A stretch of DNA of 35,688 bases from Actinomycetota bacterium (GTDB lineage: Bacteria; Actinomycetota; Acidimicrobiia; Acidimicrobiales; Acidimicrobilacustridaceae), in NCBI GenBank assembly GCA_009699125.1, contig WLOT01000005.1:1-35688 (forward strand). Direction: 5' to 3'. Made by a program: the position numbers and the translations under genes. Under the pieces are notes generated by a model. It saw only the letters and a program-made list of their open reading frames with translations, had not been told where the DNA came from and did no database searches. Of this stretch, positions 20,026 through 29,630 are shown one piece after another (within the stretch, counting starts at the first letter, position 1; each line of letters begins with the position of its first letter).

Positions 20026-21297
20026 CTAGTCGACTTCGAGAAGTAAGAGATCGTCGAGTGTCTCGCGGCGAACAACAAGGCGAGCTTCGCCGTTCGCGAC
20101 AAACACAACCGCCGGACGCGTGACCTTGTTGTAATTCGACCCCATTGAGTGGCCGTACGCGCCAGTTACTGGCGTCGCGAGAATGTCTCCGACAACAAGG
20201 TCTGCCGGAACGATTGCATCGCGAACAAGGATGTCGCCGGATTCGCAGTGCTTTCCCACGACGGTGACGACGCGATCGCGATCGGCGCCAACTTCTCGCG
20301 GAAGAAACGCCTCGTAACCACTGCCATAAAGAACCGGGCGCGGGTTATCGCTCATTCCGCCATCGACAGAGACATAGGTGCGGATGGCGGGAATGTCTTT
20401 GATCGTTCCCACCGAATAGAGCGTGATCGCTGCTTGAGCGACGAGGGCTCGCCCGGGCTCGGCGGTGACATGAGCCGTGATGCCAGCTGCGTCGCACGCG
20501 GCCTTCACAACAGCACCCCATTCGGTGATCGAAGCCGATTCTTCGCCAGCAACGTAGGCAACGCCGAGTCCCCCGCCCACGGAGAACTCCGGCAACGCGT
20601 GCTTCTGTACGAATGGCGCCATGACCTCGATGGCCATCTCAAAGAACTCTGCGTCGAACACCTGTGAACCGATGTGTGCATGAAGACCAACAAGATCGAT
20701 TGCAGGCGACGCCGCCGCTCGGAGAACTGCGGCATCGGCCTGTCCACTTGCGAGGCCAAAACCAAACTTGGAATCGTCCTGGCCCGTGCGAACGAACTCG
20801 TGAGTGTGCGCTTCAACCCCGGGAGTGACGCGAATGAGCGCCTTCGGAACAGGCAAGCCTTCCGCAACGAGAGATTCGATGCGATCGATCTCGTCGAACG
20901 AATCGATGATGATGCGACCGATACCTTCGGACATCGCACGCCGGAGTTCCGCGGTGCTCTTGTTGTTCCCGTGCAGAACAAGACGATCGGCGGGAACCCC
21001 TGCAGAACGGGCGACGTGATACTCGCCTCCGGTCGACACATCGAGATTGCAGCCTTCTTCGACAGCAAGGCGGGCCATCGCCTGGCAAAGGAACGCCTTG
21101 GTCGCGAAATTCACGCCGACACCAAACGCGGCAACTGCTTCACGACAACGCGCACGAAGGTGTTCTTCGTCGTAGACAAAGAGCGGCGTACCGAACTGCT
21201 CAGCGAGTTCAAGAGTGTCGCAGCCACCGATGATGAGTTGGCCCTTGTCGCCAATCGTGGCCGTATCGGGCAGTAACGAAAACGGAAGCGTGCTCAT
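20026..21297 (-). CDS. lysA: Diaminopimelate decarboxylase
   Basis: VNFATKAFLCQAMARL, LDVSTGGEYHVA, HGNNKS, LGLHAHIGSQ-like VGLHAHIGSQ, CESGDIL. Confidence 0.96.
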   Translation of the reverse strand: MSTLPFSLLPDTATIGDKGQLIIGGCDTLELAEQFGTPLFVYDEEHLRARCREAVAAFGVGVNFATKAFLCQAMARLAVEEGCNLDVSTGGEYHVARSAGVPADRLVLHGNNKSTAELRRAMSEGIGRIIIDSFDEIDRIESLVAEGLPVPKALIRVTPGVEAHTHEFVRTGQDDSKFGFGLASGQADAAVLRAAASPAIDLVGLHAHIGSQVFDAEFFEMAIEVMAPFVQKHALPEFSVGGGLGVAYVAGEESASITEWGAVVKAACDAAGITAHVTAEPGRALVAQAAITLYSVGTIKDIPAIRTYVSVDGGMSDNPRPVLYGSGYEAFLPREVGADRDRVVTVVGKHCESGDILVRDAIVPADLVVGDILATPVTGAYGHSMGSNYNKVTRPAVVFVANGEARLVVRRETLDDLLLLEVD

Positions 21298-21304
21298 CGG
21301 AGGC

Positions 21305-22912
21305 TCACATCTGGTCGGGTGCGCTAACACCCAACAGGTCGAGACCGATTGCAAGACCAACCGATGCAGCTTCAACAAGATGGAGGCGCGCTTGCGTGAG
21401 TTCGGTGGAGACACCATCGCCCATCACGTAACAGTCGTGGTAGAAGCCGTGCACTGCACCAGCCAGTTCGCGCACCCAAGTAGCGATTCGGTGCGGGGCT
21501 CGATCAGTTGCTGCGGTCGACACCGTGTCAGGGAGTTCAGAGAGAGCCCGAAGCACATCGAGTTCGCGTTCGTGAGTAAGCAGAGAGAGGTCGACCTGCA
21601 TCAGAGGAGCAACCGCGACGCTTCGTTCTGCAGCAACGCGGAAGATTGACTGAATGCGGGCATAGGCCATTTGCACGTAATAGACGGGGTTATCCATCGC
21701 CCGACTCTTTACGACGTCGTAATCGAACGTCTGCGTCGAATCGATGGACTGCAGCAGGTACGTAAGCCGGGCCGAATCAGCACCAACTTCGTCGAGCACC
21801 TCAGAGAGCTCGACGATGTCACCAGCACGCTTCGAAAAGCGGACGGGTTCGCCACCCTTGAGCAGATTCACCAGCTGAATGATCGCGCATTCGAGTTCGG
21901 ACGGATCATGTCCGAGTGATTGCATTGCTGCCTTCATGCGCGGAACATAACCGTGGTGATCGGCTCCCCATACGTCGATGAGAAGGTCGTAGCCACGAGA
22001 GAACTTGTCACGGTGGTAGGCGATATCGGGAAGCAAGTAGGTGAACTCGCCGTCACTCTTAATGAGCACACGGTCTTTGTCGTCGCCGTAATCGGTAGAG
22101 CGAAGCCACACGGCGCCGTCTTCGTCGTACACAACGCCACGTTCACGGAGATCAGCCAACGTCACATCGATTGCGCCAGAAGCAACCATTGACTTCTCGC
22201 TGAACCAATTATCGAATTCGACATTCATGCGACTGAGCGTGAGCCGATGATCGGCGACCGCTCGGTCTTCGCCCCATTCAAAAACGTCGGCATCGGCCGG
22301 CAACTCGGCTGCCCATTCAACGATGTACTCGCCCTGATAACCACCTTCGGGCAATGGCGTTCCGTCTCGGCGCGCAATCAGCGATGCGACGAAGAGCTGC
22401 ATCTGGGTGCCGCGATCGTTGAGATAATTCTCGCGATCGACGTCGTAGCCGCATCGTTCAAGAATGCGAGCAAGAGAATCGCCGTAAGCGGCACCGCGTC
22501 CGTGGCCAGCATGCAACGGCCCAGTCGGATTCGCGCTTACAAACTCGAGCAGCACCTTCGTGCCATCGCCAGTTGCGGAACGGGCGTAGTTCTCAACGCC
22601 AGACGTTTCGACGTCGACGAGAACATCGTGCAGCCACGAGTCGGCCAATCGGAAGTTCACGAAACCAGGACCAGCGATTTCTACCGACGTCACGTGGGCC
22701 GGAAGGTCAGCGTTGATGATCTCGGCCATACGCCCGGCGAGCTCGCGGGGATTCCAGCCTGCGGCCTTTGCCGTTGCGAGAGCAATGTTCGACGACCAAT
22801 CGCCATGCTCACGCCGGGCTGGGCGCTCAAGATGGACCGATTCGGGAATCGGTGCGATCTCGAGGGTCGACAATGCCGATCGCAGGGCGGTGGCGAGGGT
22901 GTCGCGAATCAC
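21305..22912 (-). CDS. argS: Arginyl-tRNA synthetase
   Basis: SANPTGPLHAGHGRGAAYGDSLARIL, GADHHGYVPRMKAAMQSLG, C-terminal ALLOWED anticodon-binding region; GTG start at 22912. Confidence 0.96.
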   Translation of the reverse strand: MIRDTLATALRSALSTLEIAPIPESVHLERPARREHGDWSSNIALATAKAAGWNPRELAGRMAEIINADLPAHVTSVEIAGPGFVNFRLADSWLHDVLVDVETSGVENYARSATGDGTKVLLEFVSANPTGPLHAGHGRGAAYGDSLARILERCGYDVDRENYLNDRGTQMQLFVASLIARRDGTPLPEGGYQGEYIVEWAAELPADADVFEWGEDRAVADHRLTLSRMNVEFDNWFSEKSMVASGAIDVTLADLRERGVVYDEDGAVWLRSTDYGDDKDRVLIKSDGEFTYLLPDIAYHRDKFSRGYDLLIDVWGADHHGYVPRMKAAMQSLGHDPSELECAIIQLVNLLKGGEPVRFSKRAGDIVELSEVLDEVGADSARLTYLLQSIDSTQTFDYDVVKSRAMDNPVYYVQMAYARIQSIFRVAAERSVAVAPLMQVDLSLLTHERELDVLRALSELPDTVSTAATDRAPHRIATWVRELAGAVHGFYHDCYVMGDGVSTELTQARLHLVEAASVGLAIGLDLLGVSAPDQM

Positions 22913-23066
22913 TGAGGAGGTCTCCCATGGCGGGCGGACAGGCGGTAGAGGACCGTCGAACCCTACCCCCGCGACCCCTTTGCCCTCGCGCCCACTTTCG
23001 TTTGTGGCGTCGCCGTGCACCATTACGCCTCAGGGCACGAGTGCTGTCATCAGGACCGTTGCGCCC

Positions 23067-23072
23067 TACCAT
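23067..23072 (+). promoter_or_regulatory. Putative -10 element TACCAT for murA
   Basis: GTTGCGCCCTACCATC 9 nt upstream of ATG at 23082. Confidence 0.4.
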
Positions 23073-23081
23073 CAAGGGCCA

Positions 23082-24413
23082 ATGGCCATCCCCCCGACCT
23101 CCGATCTTCCCGACACGATGCTTGTGCGCGGCGGGCAACCCGTCAGCGGCGAGATCCACGTTCGCGGGTCAAAGAATGCATTGCCCAAGGCCATGGTTGC
23201 CGCGCTCCTCACTTCCGAGCCCTGCCGACTGACCAACATCTCCGCCATCACCGACATCGCTGTCGTCGATGAGCTGATCAGCATCGCTGGCGGAACGGTC
23301 GTCCACGAGAACGACACCGTCATCATTACCGCTCATCAATTCCGCGCGCTGGCCGAAAACGACGTCATGCGTCTCCATGCAGCGAGCCGTATCCCGGTGC
23401 TTACGACCGCAGTTTCACTTCACCGAACTGGACATGCGGTCGTCGCTGCTCCTGGCGGATGTTCGATCGGACCGCGTCCTGTCGATTTCCATCTCAATGT
23501 GTTGCGAGCTTTTGGTGCTCGCGACGTCCATCGCGAAGACATCATTGAACTGAACGTCGATCGCATGCGTGGCGCTCGCATTGAACTCCCCTTCCCGAGT
23601 GTTGGTGCAACGGAACAATTCCTCTTCGCTTCGGTGCTCGCCGAAGGCGACTCCGAATTATCGAATGCAGCAATCGAGCCTGAAATTCTCGACCTCATTG
23701 CCGTCCTACAAAAGATGGGCGCGATCATTTCGGTGGAACCAAACCGAACCATTCGAGTCACTGGCGTTGCCGAACTTGGCGGCTTTGAACACCGAGTCAT
23801 CGGCGATCGCCTCGAAGCGGCGTCCTGGGCCTCACTCGCGCTCGCCACGGGCGGAACGATCACCGTTCACGGCGTTCAGCAACAGCTGTTTTCCACTTTT
23901 TTGAACATGTACCGCCGAGCCGGCGGCGACTTCAAAATCGACGCCGAAGGCGACACGCTTACGTTTCACCGCGCTCGCCGAATGCTCCGCCCGCTTGCCC
24001 TCGAAACCGATGTTCATCCCGGTTTCATGACCGACTGGCAATCACCGTTCGTCACAGCGCTCACGCAGGCCGACGGCGTGAGCGTTGTGCACGAAACCGT
24101 GTACGAAGATCGTCTCGGCTACACCGATGCGCTGCGCAGTCTCGGCGCACAGATCCAAGTCTTTACCGAATGTCTCGGCCCAACTCGTTGCCGATTCGGC
24201 GCCGCGAACCATCGGCATTCCGCAGTCGTTGTCGGCCCCACCAAGTTGCATGGTGCCGAACTTGTAGTGCCCGACCTTCGGGCTGGGTTCTCCTACGTGA
24301 TTGCAGCTGCAGCCGCAGACGGTGAAAGCCTCATTCATGGTGTCGATCTTCTTGATCGCGGCTACGCCGATTTCCGTAGCAAGTTGTCTGCAGTCGGCGT
24401 CGAACACCGATAA
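23082..24413 (+). CDS. murA: UDP-N-acetylglucosamine 1-carboxyvinyltransferase-family protein
   Basis: EPSP synthase-like fold: VRGGQPVSGEIHVRGSKNALPKAMVAALLTSEPCRLTNISAITDI..., TDWQSPFVTALTQADG, VPDLRAGFSYVIAAAAADGES; active-site loop reads GGCSIGPRPVD. Confidence 0.92.
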   Translation: MAIPPTSDLPDTMLVRGGQPVSGEIHVRGSKNALPKAMVAALLTSEPCRLTNISAITDIAVVDELISIAGGTVVHENDTVIITAHQFRALAENDVMRLHAASRIPVLTTAVSLHRTGHAVVAAPGGCSIGPRPVDFHLNVLRAFGARDVHREDIIELNVDRMRGARIELPFPSVGATEQFLFASVLAEGDSELSNAAIEPEILDLIAVLQKMGAIISVEPNRTIRVTGVAELGGFEHRVIGDRLEAASWASLALATGGTITVHGVQQQLFSTFLNMYRRAGGDFKIDAEGDTLTFHRARRMLRPLALETDVHPGFMTDWQSPFVTALTQADGVSVVHETVYEDRLGYTDALRSLGAQIQVFTECLGPTRCRFGAANHRHSAVVVGPTKLHGAELVVPDLRAGFSYVIAAAAADGESLIHGVDLLDRGYADFRSKLSAVGVEHR

Positions 24414-24451
24414 CGCAGTTCGCCAGCCGCACGGAAGTATCGTCCTCAGCG

Positions 24452-24847
24452 ATGAAGACAGTCGGAAACATCCTCTGGTTCGTGCTCGGCGGAATCTGGC
24501 TTGCGCTCGGCTACGCCATCGGCGGTCTCGTGATGTGCATCACGATCATTGGCATCCCGTTCGGCATTCAGTCGTTCAAGCTTGCCGGCCTCGCACTTTG
24601 GCCATTCGGATACACCACGACCATGGGCAGATCAGGCGGTTGCCTTGAGGTCATTTTCAACATCATCTGGCTCGTGTTGTTTGGCTGGGCAATCTTCGTG
24701 GCCCACATCATCTTGGGTCTCGTCTTGTGCGTCACCATCATCGGCATTCCGTTTGGCGTACAGGCGTTCAAGATCTCAACGCTTGCACTGTGGCCGTTCG
24801 GTCGAGTGATCGTTCGCACAAACACCAACGCTGGCTACCAATCCTGA
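24452..24847 (+). CDS. YccF-domain membrane protein
   Basis: Two internal repeats (CITIIGIPFGIQSFKLAGLALWPFG / CVTIIGIPFGVQAFKISTLALWPFG). Confidence 0.9.
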   Translation: MKTVGNILWFVLGGIWLALGYAIGGLVMCITIIGIPFGIQSFKLAGLALWPFGYTTTMGRSGGCLEVIFNIIWLVLFGWAIFVAHIILGLVLCVTIIGIPFGVQAFKISTLALWPFGRVIVRTNTNAGYQS

Positions 24848-25500
24848 TGGTCAAACAACGTGGTCCTCGCCATCACGAACCCCGATGGCCTGCGGCGATC
24901 GCGTTAGTCGCTGCCCTCGCGCTCTACCTCTTTCTCCCCTCGACACTCATCGTCGGGCCTCGGTGGCTCCTCCCCGCACTTGAAGCTCTTCTCGTCGTAC
25001 CACTCGTGATCACGAATCCTGACCGTCGCGATGCCGACACCACACCTCTCCGAGTGGTCTCGATTTTGTTGATTGCGATCATTTCAATCGCCAACATCAG
25101 TGCACTCACGTTGCTGGTGCACGACCTGCTCCGCAATACCGATATCGATGGCAAGCCCCTCATCTATTCGGCAATTGCGCTGTGGTTCAACAACGTCATT
25201 GTCTTTGCACTTTGGTACTGGGAACTTGATGGCGGAGGACCCGCCGACCGTCACAACGTGGCGGTTGAGGATCGTGACTTTCTCTTCCCGCAACAAAACG
25301 CGCCCGATGTCTTCACCGACCCCTGGTCACCAACCTTCTTTGATTACCTCTACACAAGCTTCACCAATTCGACGGCCTTCAGCCCCACCGACACCATGCC
25401 GCTCACTCGACGGGCCAAGGCGTTGATGATGCTTCAGTCGGGCTCGGCGCTCGTAACGATCGTCCTCGTTGCGTCACGGGCGATCAACATCTTGAAGTGA
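24847..25500 (+). CDS. Predicted multi-pass membrane protein (DUF1345-like/ion-channel-like C-terminus)
   Basis: Several TM helices; DYLYTSFTNSTAFSPTDTMPLTRRAKALMMLQSGSALVTIVLVASRAINIL; start overlaps the YccF stop (TGATG). Confidence 0.7.
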   Translation: MVKQRGPRHHEPRWPAAIALVAALALYLFLPSTLIVGPRWLLPALEALLVVPLVITNPDRRDADTTPLRVVSILLIAIISIANISALTLLVHDLLRNTDIDGKPLIYSAIALWFNNVIVFALWYWELDGGGPADRHNVAVEDRDFLFPQQNAPDVFTDPWSPTFFDYLYTSFTNSTAFSPTDTMPLTRRAKALMMLQSGSALVTIVLVASRAINILK

Positions 25501-25561
25501 GCCAGCAGTCCGCGTCTGAAAGCGCCTCACGAGGGCTCGGCTAGGGTCATACCGCTATCCA

Positions 25562-25633
25562 GCCCTCGTAGCTCAGGGGATAGAGCATCGCCCTCCGGAG
25601 GCGTGTGCGGGCGTTCGAATCGCCCCGAGGGCG
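25562..25633 (+). tRNA. tRNA-Arg (anticodon CCG); CCA not encoded
   Basis: Cloverleaf read by eye: GCCCTCG acceptor pairs CGAGGGC; D-arm GCTC/GAGC; anticodon loop CTCCGGA; T-arm GGGCG-TTCGAAT-CGCCC. Confidence 0.92.
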
Positions 25634-25657
25634 CTCTCAATTCACATCAGTCGGCGA

Positions 25658-26338
25658 TTATTCGGTACTCACGTCTGTCGATTTCGACTGGCCCTGTTCC
25701 AAGAAGCTCGACGCGATTTGTGCAGTCAGCACGGCAAGGGAAACCAGACCGAGCACGAGCAGTGCGACCGCAGTCAATCGACCACCGAGTGTCACCGGGG
25801 TGTAATCGCCATAACCGACGGTGGTTACCGTGACGACCGACCACCAAAGGGCGTTACCTAATGTTGTGATGTTTGAGTTGGGCGCAAGGGATTCAAACTC
25901 CCAGACGACGACGCCGGCGTTCAGCATCAGGATCAATGCAACAAACATGAACTGTGCAAGATTGCCGCGCCTGAACATCTGACGAAGAAGTCGCATGCTC
26001 GCGAAGATTCGCACCGGCGGAATCACTACTGCAATGACGAGATCAAGCCGTGACAACGGGTAGCGCCAGCCTCGGCCCGAGAGCCTCGATCGAATGATCA
26101 GATCGATTGCATAGATGACCGAGATCGCAATTCGACAGCCCAACCAGATCGGGATGAAATCGATTTCACGCTGACCAGTGAATATCGCGAGTACTAACCA
26201 GATGGTTGAGAGGGCGAGTAAGTCAAGCCATGCCTGCGTTTTCGCCACATACGCGTTGAACGCAGAAGGAAATGACGAAGATTTGGCTTCATCGTCTGTC
26301 GGTACGGCGCTGACAAGATCTGCTGGAGGTGTCGACAT
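25658..26338 (-). CDS. Voltage-gated potassium channel-like protein
   Basis: Six-TM organisation with selectivity filter WWSVVTVTTVGYGDYTPVT. Confidence 0.9.
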   Translation of the reverse strand: MSTPPADLVSAVPTDDEAKSSSFPSAFNAYVAKTQAWLDLLALSTIWLVLAIFTGQREIDFIPIWLGCRIAISVIYAIDLIIRSRLSGRGWRYPLSRLDLVIAVVIPPVRIFASMRLLRQMFRRGNLAQFMFVALILMLNAGVVVWEFESLAPNSNITTLGNALWWSVVTVTTVGYGDYTPVTLGGRLTAVALLVLGLVSLAVLTAQIASSFLEQGQSKSTDVSTE

Positions 26339-26404
26339 GCGCATCAGTCCACCACTGACGCCTCGTCCGACCGCGCATGATCGCAGAAGCCCACGTATCC
26401 AGCG

Positions 26405-27946
26405 TTAGTGACGTTTCCCTATCAGTTCAGGGTTCTCCGACAGTCGTTGACGCAATTGGGCTTTGACGACTTTCCCTGAGCCAGTCACCGGAAGTTCGTC
26501 GACGAAAACAATGTGTCGAGGAACTTTGAATCCCGCGAGCCTCTGACGCACGAACGCCACGAGATCAGCGGAAACGATCTCACTTCCGGGCGTCGCGACA
26601 ATGACCGCGCACACATTCTCGCCCCACTTGGGATCCGGCACTCCGACAACCGCGACTCGAGCCACGCTGGGATGGTCCAGAAGCGCTGCCTCGACTTCAA
26701 GCGACGAAACGTTTTCGCCACCCGTAATGATGATGTCTTTCTTGCGGTCGACGACATGCAACCAACCATCAACTATCCGACCCATGTCGCCAGTGTGAAG
26801 CCAGCCGTCGCGGAGGGCAGCGTCCGTCGCTGCCGGATCATCGAGATAGCCCTGCATCACTTGAGCGGCACGAATCAGGATCTCTCCCACCTCTCCGTGA
26901 GCGACGTCTTCACCAGCGTCGTTAACGAGTCGTAGATCCACCCCCGGAGCAGGTGTGCCCGCAGCTTCAAGCAGACCCGCCTCGCCTGAAAGGCCTCGGC
27001 GATGAGCCTCTGCATTCAAGAAAACGGCGTTCCCTGAAAGTTCGGTCATTCCGTAGCCCTGTGCGAAGTCGACACCAAGAAGTTCGTCTGCACGTCGGAG
27101 TAACGGCGTAGGCATTGGCGCTGCCCCGTATGCAATCGATCGAAGCGACTGAAGCTGTGTGAGCCGATGGGGTTCAGACTCGATGAGTTCAACGAGCGTT
27201 GCCAGCATCGTCGCGGCGAGTGATGTCGACGTTGCCCGCTCGCGTTCGACAGTGTCGCAAAATTCAGATGCAGCGAATCCGCTCATCAGCACAACCGGTC
27301 GGCCGTGCGCATGGCGATGGACAACGTTGTAACCCGCGACATGACACAGCGGGAATGGGAACATATAGACATCGTCCGCTTCAACGGGACGCGCGCCCGA
27401 GCTCGCTTCAACCGCAGCAAGGATGCTCGCGTGGGTCAACATCGCACCCTTCGGCGCTGCGGTTGTTCCACTCGTGAACAACAACCACGCCGGAACTGAT
27501 GGATCAGATTTCGAGAGAGCAGGCGGATCGGTCATCCCATCCACGAGATCTGACCAGGTTTGCCAATCGAACATTGGGAGTTCCGCACCCGCATCGCGAA
27601 GTCGATCGAGTTCAAGTGGATCGCCAATAACAATTCCAGCGTCTGATCGTTCGATCATCGAAAGCAATTCACTCGCGTGCAGCCGATGATTCAAGAAGAC
27701 CAATGTGCGCCCTGCTGCGGGGACTGCGTAATACAGGCTCACCCACGTGCGATGGTTCGGGCCGAGCACGGCGACTGAAACACCGGGACCGAGTAGATCG
27801 TTGATCAATGCTGCGCTCGCGCGCACGAGTTGATCGAGTTCCGCAAATGTCAGCGAACCTGCATCATCGATCAGGGCGACGGCGTCCGGTTGGCGCGTCG
27901 CCTCGTCTTCGATCAGGCCGGCAAGAGTTCCGGCAACACCGCTCAC
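26405..27946 (-). CDS. Class I adenylate-forming (AMP-binding) acyl-CoA synthetase-like enzyme
   Basis: LLFTSGTTAAPKGAMLTH, QGYGMTELSG, GWLHTGDMGRIVDGWLHVVDRKKDIIITGGENV, PVTGSGKVVK. Confidence 0.92.
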   Translation of the reverse strand: MSGVAGTLAGLIEDEATRQPDAVALIDDAGSLTFAELDQLVRASAALINDLLGPGVSVAVLGPNHRTWVSLYYAVPAAGRTLVFLNHRLHASELLSMIERSDAGIVIGDPLELDRLRDAGAELPMFDWQTWSDLVDGMTDPPALSKSDPSVPAWLLFTSGTTAAPKGAMLTHASILAAVEASSGARPVEADDVYMFPFPLCHVAGYNVVHRHAHGRPVVLMSGFAASEFCDTVERERATSTSLAATMLATLVELIESEPHRLTQLQSLRSIAYGAAPMPTPLLRRADELLGVDFAQGYGMTELSGNAVFLNAEAHRRGLSGEAGLLEAAGTPAPGVDLRLVNDAGEDVAHGEVGEILIRAAQVMQGYLDDPAATDAALRDGWLHTGDMGRIVDGWLHVVDRKKDIIITGGENVSSLEVEAALLDHPSVARVAVVGVPDPKWGENVCAVIVATPGSEIVSADLVAFVRQRLAGFKVPRHIVFVDELPVTGSGKVVKAQLRQRLSENPELIGKRH

Positions 27947-29577
27947 TTGCAGACGACGCCTTCGGGGGCTTTACCTGCCTCAACGCCGACGTATTCGGTG
28001 ACTTCGCCAGGCTTAATCGTCGTTACCGGGCCGGTCGTTGTTGAAGTTGACGAATCGACACTGCCAGCAACGGTGGTTGTGGTGCTTGCTGGAATGGGCT
28101 CCGCGAGCACACCAGTGAACGAGGAACCAAGAAGAAGCGTGACCGGAGTGCTGCTCTTCAAGGTCTTATCGACCTGCATTTCGGCGCCACCACCAAGCTG
28201 ACGGCGAAGGAGGTCCGCCTGCTTTTCAAAACCAGGCAAGTACTTGATGACTGTGGCCGTTTGCGTCTTGGTGATGTCGCCGGCTGACTTTGAAGTGAAT
28301 CCGAGCTGACGCAATCGAGAAGTGACGTCGACCGCATTGCCCTTTGTCCCTGTGGCGTTGGCGACACTGACGACAACCGATGCGGGCGTAACAGTGCCTG
28401 CAGGAAGACCGCGGAAGACATTAAAGACATCTTCGGCAGCCGCAGAATCAAGACGAAGGATGCTGGCTCCGCCACTTGTCATATCCATATAAACGGGCAG
28501 CGCGTGAGTCGCGATCTGATCGCCGGAGAAACCCTTAAATGATTTTCCGAGAGAGACAAGATCGCTGATACTCAACTTGGAATCAAACGTGAGGTTGTCA
28601 GCGGTCGACGACACCAAGCTATTTATCGCCTTGATGTCCATCGAACCGAACTTGTCTTGTGCTCGATCAAGCATGGTGCGCATGAACAAGGTCTGACGAG
28701 AAATGCGGCCAAGATCGGCGCTTGGGTCTTCGATCCACTTCTTGGTTTTTGGATCGAGATATTCAAGATGCCGTGATCGGGCATAGGCAAGCGCAGCGTC
28801 GCCGTCGAGCGTCTGGCATCCGGTTCCGTACATGTAGAAACCAGAGTTTTTATCGCGGACCTGTTTGTCGAAGTACATCGGGATACCGCCGACTGCCTGG
28901 GTAACCCCTTTGAAACTATTGAAGTTGATTTCGACATAGTGATTGATGTCGATACCGAAATCTGCCTTGATGGTGTTGATCAGACGCTGTGCTCCATCGG
29001 CACTGTCCTTGCCTTGAGCGAAAGCAGTGTTGATTCGCTCTTCTTCGCCCGAAGGTTGAATCGGAACCCACAAATCTCGCGGAAATGACATGAGATCGAT
29101 GGTCTTGTTCTTCGAATCAACCCGAGCAACCATGATCGTGTCGGACCGTTGCCCAGACTCTTGGGCGCCCTGACCGTTCAAGAAGGCTGACGAATTGGTA
29201 TCGGACTTCGACATGCCAGACCGGCTATCAGAACCAACAATCAAGAAGTTCTGCACTCCACCCGATGACGATGCGAGCGCCAGAGAGTCTCGATGAATTT
29301 GGCTGTAGCGGTACCAGCCGTAGCCGGCAATCGCAGCGACGCCTACTGCAATGAGAACAACGACGCCAAGACCAACCTTGAGGACGCGCTTTCGCGTCTT
29401 GGGTGGCTTGGCATGAGCGAACGTGGGCTTTGGTGCCGCGCTTGCTCCCCCGCTTTTCGACGGGGTCTTCGACGAGCCAAGGACCCGGCGGTCGGGAGAA
29501 CTGTCGGTGCGTCGAGGAGGCTGACCCGGATCCCATGGGGGAACCGATCCTCCCGACGTGGGGGGCACATCGGACAT
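27943..29577 (-). CDS. LytR-CpsA-Psr (LCP) family protein with C-terminal LytR_C-like domain
   Basis: Single N-terminal TM; LIVGSDSRSG, RSDTIMVARVDSKNKTIDLMSFPRDLWVPIQ, GDAALAYARSRH; Thr/Ser-rich tail. Confidence 0.93.
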   Translation of the reverse strand: MSDVPPTSGGSVPPWDPGQPPRRTDSSPDRRVLGSSKTPSKSGGASAAPKPTFAHAKPPKTRKRVLKVGLGVVVLIAVGVAAIAGYGWYRYSQIHRDSLALASSSGGVQNFLIVGSDSRSGMSKSDTNSSAFLNGQGAQESGQRSDTIMVARVDSKNKTIDLMSFPRDLWVPIQPSGEEERINTAFAQGKDSADGAQRLINTIKADFGIDINHYVEINFNSFKGVTQAVGGIPMYFDKQVRDKNSGFYMYGTGCQTLDGDAALAYARSRHLEYLDPKTKKWIEDPSADLGRISRQTLFMRTMLDRAQDKFGSMDIKAINSLVSSTADNLTFDSKLSISDLVSLGKSFKGFSGDQIATHALPVYMDMTSGGASILRLDSAAAEDVFNVFRGLPAGTVTPASVVVSVANATGTKGNAVDVTSRLRQLGFTSKSAGDITKTQTATVIKYLPGFEKQADLLRRQLGGGAEMQVDKTLKSSTPVTLLLGSSFTGVLAEPIPASTTTTVAGSVDSSTSTTTGPVTTIKPGEVTEYVGVEAGKAPEGVVCK

Positions 29578-29630
29578 GAGACAGTCAGGGTAGTCGGGGC
29601 CGTTTCCGCCCTTCCGTCACCCCCGACGGT

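Noticed and set aside
22247-22915. 222-aa plus-strand ORF antisense to argS
   Set aside because: Opposite a confident argS; codon-bias artefact
25501-25660. tRNA-Arg as an integration (att) site for a mobile element
   Set aside because: No integrase or phage/ICE genes nearby and no clear direct repeat of the tRNA 3' end flanking an island
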